Position numbers and translations under genes: made by a program. Positions 59,081 through 64,000 of a stretch of 64,000 nucleotides of DNA are shown one piece after another. The notes under the pieces are model-generated. The model made no database searches, was not told where the DNA came from, and saw nothing but the letters and a program-made list of their open reading frames with translations. Numbering within the stretch: the stretch's first letter is position 1; every line of letters begins with the position of its first letter. The stretch comes from JACCZX01 sp963786295 (lineage in GTDB: Bacteria > Pseudomonadota > Gammaproteobacteria > Burkholderiales > Burkholderiaceae_F): positions 1 through 64,000 of the forward strand of contig CAWAYV010000034.1 in the NCBI GenBank assembly GCA_963786295.1, given 5' to 3'.

Positions 59081-61780
59081 ATGTCCGCACTCTTTCAACA
59101 AGCGGCCAACGATCCCGACACGCTTGAAACCGCAGAGTGGCTCGACGCTCTTGAAACGGTGATCGAGCGCGAAGGACCTGAGCGCGCCCACTTTCTTCTG
59201 GAAGCCTTGATCGATAAGGCACGCCGCTCCGGAACATACATTCCATATTCGGCGAACACCGCATACATCAACACGATTCCGCCTCATCTTGAGGAGCATT
59301 CGCCTGGCGATCCGGTGCTCGAGGAACGCATTCGTTCCTATATCCGCTGGAATTCAATGGCGATGGTCGTGCGTGCCAATCGCGGCGAGGGCGATCTTGG
59401 TGGCCATATCGCCAGCTATGCGTCCGTCAACACGTTGATGGAAGTGGGGTTCAATCATTTCTGGCGCGCGCCGTCGGGTGATTTTGGCGGCGACCTGATC
59501 TACATCCAGGGGCACTCTTCGCCAGGGGTGTATGCGCGTGCCTATTTGGAAGGCCGCCTGACCGAAGAACAACTGAACAACTTTCGTCGCGATGTCGACG
59601 GCAAGGGCGTGACGTCGTATCCGCACCCCAAACTGATGCCGCAGTTCTGGCAGTTTCCGACGGTTTCGATGGGGCTCGGACCCATTCAAGGAATTTATCA
59701 AGCGCGCTTCTTGCGTTACTTGCAGGCACGCGGAATTGCCAACACCGAAGGCCGCAAAGTGTGGGTGTTCTGTGGCGACGGAGAAATGGACGAGCCGGAA
59801 TCGCTGGGTGCGATTGGTCTCGCAGCGCGCGAGAAGCTCGATAACCTGATTTTTCTCGTTAACTGCAATCTGCAGCGGCTCGACGGTCCGGTGCGCGGCA
59901 ACGGCAAGATCATTCAAGAGCTCGAAGGCACCTTTCGCGGGGCCGGCTGGAACGTGATCAAGGTCATCTGGGGATCGTATTGGGATCCATTGTTGGCGCG
60001 TGATCACGAAGGCCGATTGTTGCGCGTGATGGAAGAGACCGTCGACGGCGAGTATCAGAACTTCAAGGCGAATGACGGCGCGTTCGTGCGCAAGCATTTT
60101 TTCGGCAAGGATCCGAAGCTGCTGGAGATGGTGTCGCGCATGACCGACGACGACATTTGGCGGCTCAATCGCGGAGGTCACGATCCGCACAAGATTTATG
60201 CGGCTTATGCAGCGGCGACAAAACACACCGGTCAGCCGACCGTGATCCTGGCGAAGACGGTTAAGGGCTATGGCATGGGCAAGGTCGGCGAGGGCAAGAA
60301 TCCGACGCACCAGTTAAAGAAGCTCGACGACACCGCGATTCGCGAGTTTCGTGATCGATTCGCGATTCCGGTGCCGGACGACAAGCTCGAAGACGTGCCG
60401 TTTTACAAGCCGGCGCAGGATTCGCCGGAGATGAAGTATCTGCTCGAGCGTCGGCGTGCGCTCGGGGGATTTTTGCCGCAGCGCCGCCGTAACGCGGATG
60501 AAAAGATCGCCGCTCCCGGGATCGACGCGTTTCAGGCGGTGCTTGAGCCGACCTCCGAAGGTCGAGAGATTTCGACGACCCAGGCGTTCGTACGCTCGCT
60601 GACGCAGCTGGTGCGCGATAAAAACGTCGGTCCACGCGTGGTGCCGATCATTCCCGATGAAGCGCGCACGTTTGGCATGGAGGGCATGTTTCGCCAGCTC
60701 GGCATCTACTCGTCGCAGGGACAACTGTACGAACCGGTCGACAAAGACCAAGTGATGTATTACCGCGAAGACAAGAAGGGCCAGATTCTCGAGGAAGGAA
60801 TTAACGAAGCCGGCGCGATGAGTTCATGGATTGCGGCGGCGACGTCGTACTCGACGAACAATCGCATCATGGTGCCGTTTTACATCTTCTATTCAATGTT
60901 CGGCTTCCAGCGCGTCGGCGATTTGGCGTGGGCCGCGGGCGATATGCAGGCGCGCGGATTTTTGCTTGGCGCAACGGCGGGCCGCACGACCTTGAACGGC
61001 GAGGGGCTGCAGCACCAGGACGGCCACTCGCATCTGATGAGCGCGACGATTCCCAATTGCGTCAGCTATGACCCGACGTTTGCGCACGAGGTGGCGGTGA
61101 TCATTCAGCATGGGTTGAAGCGCATGGTGGAGAACCAGGAAAACGTCTGGTACTACATCACCGTGATGAATGAGAACTATCCGCAACCGGGACTCAAGAA
61201 GGGGCAGGAAGACGGAATTTTGAGGGGGATGTACCTGTTGCGCGAGGGACCGGCCGGAAGTGGCATGGGCAAATCGATTCCGCGCGTGCAGTTGCTTGGC
61301 AGTGGCACTATTTTGCGGGAGGCAATCGCTGCGGCCGACATGCTCGAAAAGGAATGGGGCGTTGCGGGTGACGTATGGAGCGTCACGAGTTTTACCGAAC
61401 TGCGGCGCGACGGCATCGACGCCGAGCGCTGGAACCTGCTGCATCCGAGCGACAAGCCACGCAAGCCATACGTCACGGAGCTACTGGAGAAAAGCGCTGG
61501 CCCGATTGTCGCGAGCACCGATTACGTGCGCCTGTTTGCCGATCAGATCCGCGCTTACGTTCCGCGCGGTCGCGATTATCGAGTTCTGGGTACCGACGGG
61601 TTTGGCCGCTCAGATACGCGCGCCAAGCTCCGCGAGTTTTTCGAAGTCGATCGCCGCTATGTCACGGTCGCGGCACTGCGTGCGCTGGCCGATGAAGGCA
61701 CTGTGCCGGCGACAAAGGTTGCCGATGCGATCAAGAAATACGGCATCGACGCGAACAAGCCCAGTCCAGTCACGGTGTAG
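59081..61780 (+). CDS. aceE: Pyruvate dehydrogenase E1 component, homodimeric type
   Basis: The 899-residue thiamine-diphosphate enzyme decarboxylates pyruvate and passes the acetyl group to the E2 lipoyl arm. Visible landmarks are GHIASYASVNTLMEVGFNHF, the ThDP motif GDGEMDEPES with NCNLQRLDGPVRGNG, and the C-terminal transketolase-like part (LGTDGFGRSDTRAKLREFFE). Length matches single-chain AceE. It has an operator-like palindrome in its promoter and lies 9 bp before aceF. Confidence 0.97.
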   Translation: MSALFQQAANDPDTLETAEWLDALETVIEREGPERAHFLLEALIDKARRSGTYIPYSANTAYINTIPPHLEEHSPGDPVLEERIRSYIRWNSMAMVVRANRGEGDLGGHIASYASVNTLMEVGFNHFWRAPSGDFGGDLIYIQGHSSPGVYARAYLEGRLTEEQLNNFRRDVDGKGVTSYPHPKLMPQFWQFPTVSMGLGPIQGIYQARFLRYLQARGIANTEGRKVWVFCGDGEMDEPESLGAIGLAAREKLDNLIFLVNCNLQRLDGPVRGNGKIIQELEGTFRGAGWNVIKVIWGSYWDPLLARDHEGRLLRVMEETVDGEYQNFKANDGAFVRKHFFGKDPKLLEMVSRMTDDDIWRLNRGGHDPHKIYAAYAAATKHTGQPTVILAKTVKGYGMGKVGEGKNPTHQLKKLDDTAIREFRDRFAIPVPDDKLEDVPFYKPAQDSPEMKYLLERRRALGGFLPQRRRNADEKIAAPGIDAFQAVLEPTSEGREISTTQAFVRSLTQLVRDKNVGPRVVPIIPDEARTFGMEGMFRQLGIYSSQGQLYEPVDKDQVMYYREDKKGQILEEGINEAGAMSSWIAAATSYSTNNRIMVPFYIFYSMFGFQRVGDLAWAAGDMQARGFLLGATAGRTTLNGEGLQHQDGHSHLMSATIPNCVSYDPTFAHEVAVIIQHGLKRMVENQENVWYYITVMNENYPQPGLKKGQEDGILRGMYLLREGPAGSGMGKSIPRVQLLGSGTILREAIAAADMLEKEWGVAGDVWSVTSFTELRRDGIDAERWNLLHPSDKPRKPYVTELLEKSAGPIVASTDYVRLFADQIRAYVPRGRDYRVLGTDGFGRSDTRAKLREFFEVDRRYVTVAALRALADEGTVPATKVADAIKKYGIDANKPSPVTV

Positions 61781-61789
61781 AGCCGAACG

Positions 61790-63469
61790 ATGGCACAACA
61801 AGTCGAAGTGAAAGTCCCCGATATCGGCGACTTTAAGGATGTCGAGGTCATCGAGCTGTTGGTAAAGCCCGGTGATGCGATCGCGAAAGACCAATCGCTG
61901 ATCACGGTGGAAAGCGACAAGGCGTCGATGGAAATTCCGTCATCTGCCGCCGGCATCGTCAAACAGCTGATGGTGAAGTTGGGAGATAAGGTGTCGAAGG
62001 ATTCGCCGCTGCTCGTGGTCGACAGCGATGCACAAGCGGCACCCGCTGCGAAGGCCGCAGCGCCGCCTGCTTCTGCACCACCTGCTGCAGCGGCGCCAGT
62101 GGCTGCGCCTTCGGCGACCAGCCAACCGTCGGCGGGCACGGTCGAAGTCACCGTCCCCGACATTGGCGACTTCAAAGATGTCGAAGTCATTGAGCTGCTG
62201 GTCAAGCCTGGCGACGCCGTCGCCAAGGACCAATCGCTGATTACGGTGGAAAGCGACAAGGCGTCGATGGAAATTCCTTCGTCGCACGCCGGAGTGATCA
62301 AAGAACTGAAGATCAAGCTTGGCGACAAGGTATCCAAGGGAACGCCGGTGGCGACGCTGGCAGCGGCGGTGGCGGCGCAAAAACCAGCGCAAGTAGCAGC
62401 GACCGCGCAGGGGTCGACGACTGCGCCGGCGGCGACGCCCGAGCAAAAGGCGGACGTCGAAACGCCGACGCGCTCGCACGCTTTTGCTACCGAAATGGGA
62501 GCACGGCCGGAGCCACTGGACCTCGGTCCCGCACCCGGCGCGAAGCCGCACGCATCGCCTTCGGTACGCAAGTTCGCACGCGAGCTGGGCGTGGATTTGG
62601 CGGCCGTGCGAGGCAGCGGTGCCAAGGGACGCATTACCGAAGACGATGTGCGCGCGCACGTTAAGGGTGTGATGGCGAGCGGCGTGAGGCCGGCGAGTAT
62701 TGGAACAGCCCCGGCGTCCGGCGTGCCATCGCATCTTCCTCCATGGCCGCAAATCGATTTTGCAAAATTCGGCCCGATCAAGCGCGTCGAAATGTCGCGC
62801 ATCCGCAAAATCTCCGGCCCGGCGCTGACGCGAAATTGGGTGACGATTCCGCATGTCACCAATCACGATGACGCCGATATCACTGAACTCGAAGCCTTCC
62901 GTGTGCAGCTGAACAAGGAGAACGAAAAAAGCGGCATCAAGCTCACGATGCTGGCGTTTCTGATTAAGGCGTGTGTCGCGGCGCTGAAAAAATTTCCCGA
63001 ATTCAATTCTTCGATCGATGCCGCGACCGGTGATGCCGTGATCCTGAAGGAGTATTTCAATATCGGCTTCGCTGCCGACACGCCGAATGGATTGGTCGTG
63101 CCGGTGGTCAAAGACGCCGACCAAAAAGGGGTCATCGATATCGCGCAGGAAACGAGTGCGCTCGCGGCGAAGGCGCGCGACGGCAAGCTCGGCCCGACGG
63201 ACATGCAGGGCGGCACGTTCTCGATCTCATCGCTCGGCGGCATCGGTGGCACGTACTTCACGCCGATCATCAACGCGCCGGAAGTTGCGATCCTCGGCGT
63301 ATGCCGCTCGCAAATGCGCCCGGTGTGGGACGGCAAGCAGTTCGCGCCGCGCCTGATCCTGCCGCTGTCGTTGTCGTGGGATCACCGCGTCGTTGACGGC
63401 GCCGGTGCTGCACGGTTCAACGCGTTCCTGGCGCAAGTGCTCGCGGACTTTCGCAGAGTGCTTCTATGA
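61790..63469 (+). CDS. aceF: Pyruvate dehydrogenase E2, dihydrolipoamide acetyltransferase
   Basis: The 559-residue E2 has two N-terminal lipoyl domains, each with the lipoyl-Lys motif VESDKASMEIPSS. They are joined by Ala/Pro-rich linkers. An E3/E1-binding domain (ASPSVRKFARELGVDLAAVR) and a catalytic core with SLSWDHRVVDGAGAARFNAF (His and Asp of the active site) follow. It forms the complex core. The usual next gene lpdA is not found here; a proteasome-like gene follows by 4 bp. Confidence 0.97.
   Translation: MAQQVEVKVPDIGDFKDVEVIELLVKPGDAIAKDQSLITVESDKASMEIPSSAAGIVKQLMVKLGDKVSKDSPLLVVDSDAQAAPAAKAAAPPASAPPAAAAPVAAPSATSQPSAGTVEVTVPDIGDFKDVEVIELLVKPGDAVAKDQSLITVESDKASMEIPSSHAGVIKELKIKLGDKVSKGTPVATLAAAVAAQKPAQVAATAQGSTTAPAATPEQKADVETPTRSHAFATEMGARPEPLDLGPAPGAKPHASPSVRKFARELGVDLAAVRGSGAKGRITEDDVRAHVKGVMASGVRPASIGTAPASGVPSHLPPWPQIDFAKFGPIKRVEMSRIRKISGPALTRNWVTIPHVTNHDDADITELEAFRVQLNKENEKSGIKLTMLAFLIKACVAALKKFPEFNSSIDAATGDAVILKEYFNIGFAADTPNGLVVPVVKDADQKGVIDIAQETSALAAKARDGKLGPTDMQGGTFSISSLGGIGGTYFTPIINAPEVAILGVCRSQMRPVWDGKQFAPRLILPLSLSWDHRVVDGAGAARFNAFLAQVLADFRRVLL
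61889..61938 (+). repeat. Near-identical lipoyl-motif repeat within aceF (second copy 62228-62277)
   Basis: The 50-bp segment encoding the lipoyl-lysine motif occurs again at 62228-62277 with a single mismatch (49/50), including synonymous positions. This points to recent duplication or gene conversion between the two lipoyl domains. Confidence 0.85.
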
Positions 63470-63473
63470 AGCG

Positions 63474-64000
63474 ATGACGACGATCGTTGTTGTGAAGAAA
63501 AACGAGGAAATCGCAATTGCTTCCGATGCGCTGGTGACGTTCGGAGAAACTCGACTGCCGCATGGTTACGAAGTCAACGAGAAGATTTTTTCGATCGGCG
63601 ATTCGTACATCGGCCTGGCCGGCAGCACTGCACACTTCGTGGTACTTGCCGAAGCGATGCGGCACCTTGGCGACGATTGCAAGCTCGGTAGCCGCGAACA
63701 GGTTTTCAGCACCTTTCAACGCTTGCACGTCGTCTTGAAAGACAAGTTTTTTCTGAATCCCAAAGAAGACGATTCTGATCCGTACGAGTCTTCTCAAATC
63801 ACCGCCTTGATTGCGAACCCATCGGGAATCTACGGTGTGTATTCGTATCGCGAGGTGTTCAGTTTTGATCGCTTCTGGGGCATCGGTTCGGGCCGCAACT
63901 TTGCATTGGGTGCGATGCACGCGACGTATGACCGTGCGAAGAACGCGCGCAATGTTGCAGAAATCGGCATCAAGGCGGGCGCCGAGTTCGACAAGAGCTC
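63474..64000 (+). CDS. Proteasome-like Ntn hydrolase, betaproteobacterial proteasome homologue type (partial)
   Basis: The frame is open to the window edge (175 codons seen). After the initiator Met the protein begins TTIVVVKKNEEIAIASDALV, with Thr at position 1 of the mature chain and an Asp in the D17-like place (ASDAL), as in HslV-type proteases. YIGLAGSTAHFVVLAEAM and WGIGSGRNFALGAMHATYD match the family's second half. This resembles the betaproteobacterial proteasome homologue (BPH) rather than HslV: no hslU follows within view. It starts 4 bp after aceF. Function and substrates are not established. Confidence 0.75.
   Translation, partial: MTTIVVVKKNEEIAIASDALVTFGETRLPHGYEVNEKIFSIGDSYIGLAGSTAHFVVLAEAMRHLGDDCKLGSREQVFSTFQRLHVVLKDKFFLNPKEDDSDPYESSQITALIANPSGIYGVYSYREVFSFDRFWGIGSGRNFALGAMHATYDRAKNARNVAEIGIKAGAEFDKS

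Noticed and set aside
61889..62277. Direct repeats considered as a CRISPR or mobile repeat
   Set aside because: There are only two copies and both encode lipoyl domains of aceF; no spacer array or cas gene exists in the window.
61657..62862. 401-residue minus-strand ORF, Ser/Thr/Ala-rich with repeats
   Set aside because: Antisense to aceE and aceF; its repeats simply mirror the two lipoyl domains.
61940..63124. 394-residue minus-strand ORF, Arg/His-rich
   Set aside because: Antisense to aceF with no recognisable domain or ribosome site.

Overview
This window looks like a betaproteobacterial chromosome segment, probably of the Burkholderiales or a related order. The evidence is gene content and order: yicC-gmk-rpoZ-spoT facing greB, rph-rdgB-hemW, glnA-(DUF4124)-ntrB-ntrC, a FixL/FixJ-like pair divergent from aceE-aceF, and at the right edge a proteasome-like gene resembling the betaproteobacterial proteasome homologue. 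I saw no insertion sequence, prophage, integrase or CRISPR array. Genus cannot be told from the sequence alone.

Layout. (1) 0-3 kb: the end of a phosphate/phosphonate-type binding protein, a sensor kinase and a sigma-54 response regulator. (2) 3-10.3 kb: a PhoB-type regulon, with an MliC-like lipoprotein and pstSCAB-phoU-phoB-phoR. Pho boxes precede both the lipoprotein gene and pstS. (3) 10.3-10.6 kb: tRNA-Pro(TGG), tRNA-Arg(TCT) and tRNA-His(GTG). (4) 10.9-31.5 kb: an accessory stress region. It holds rpoN outside its usual neighbourhood, two paralogous orphan sigma-54 response regulators, and many small envelope or stress proteins: BON lipoproteins, a DUF2383 protein, YqjD/YqjE-like proteins, a lipocalin, a YmgE/GlsB-like protein and several low-complexity proteins. 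It also has two glycosyltransferase operons, fumC and an AI-2E-type transporter. (5) 31.5-41.2 kb: housekeeping genes plus a Ser/Thr kinase and PP2C phosphatase pair. (6) 41.2-46.1 kb: the nitrogen regulon glnA-ntrBC. (7) 46.3-52.9 kb: an RND efflux pair and small membrane or thiol proteins. (8) 52.9-64 kb: prlC, folD, a two-component system, aceE, aceF and a truncated proteasome-like gene.

The main discovery is in region 4. Eleven sites fit the pattern GGCA[C/T]-N5-[C/T]TGC, with the -24 GG and -12 GC at sigma-54 spacing. Each is correctly oriented just upstream of a stress or envelope gene, and three divergent gene pairs have one promoter for each direction. With rpoN and two sigma-54 activators in the same 20 kb, this suggests a locally encoded sigma-54 envelope-stress regulon. 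One of these promoters is followed by no ORF but by a strong intrinsic terminator, which predicts a small RNA of about 110 nt with a C-rich anti-Shine-Dalgarno-like stretch.

Caution: at least a dozen genes between 2 and 36 kb carry single-base frameshifts, mostly insertions, while 36-64 kb appears free of them. Conserved genes such as pstB, phoU, phoB, phoR and yicC are affected, so consensus errors are the simplest explanation. For those genes I give coordinates spanning the intact conceptual reading frame.
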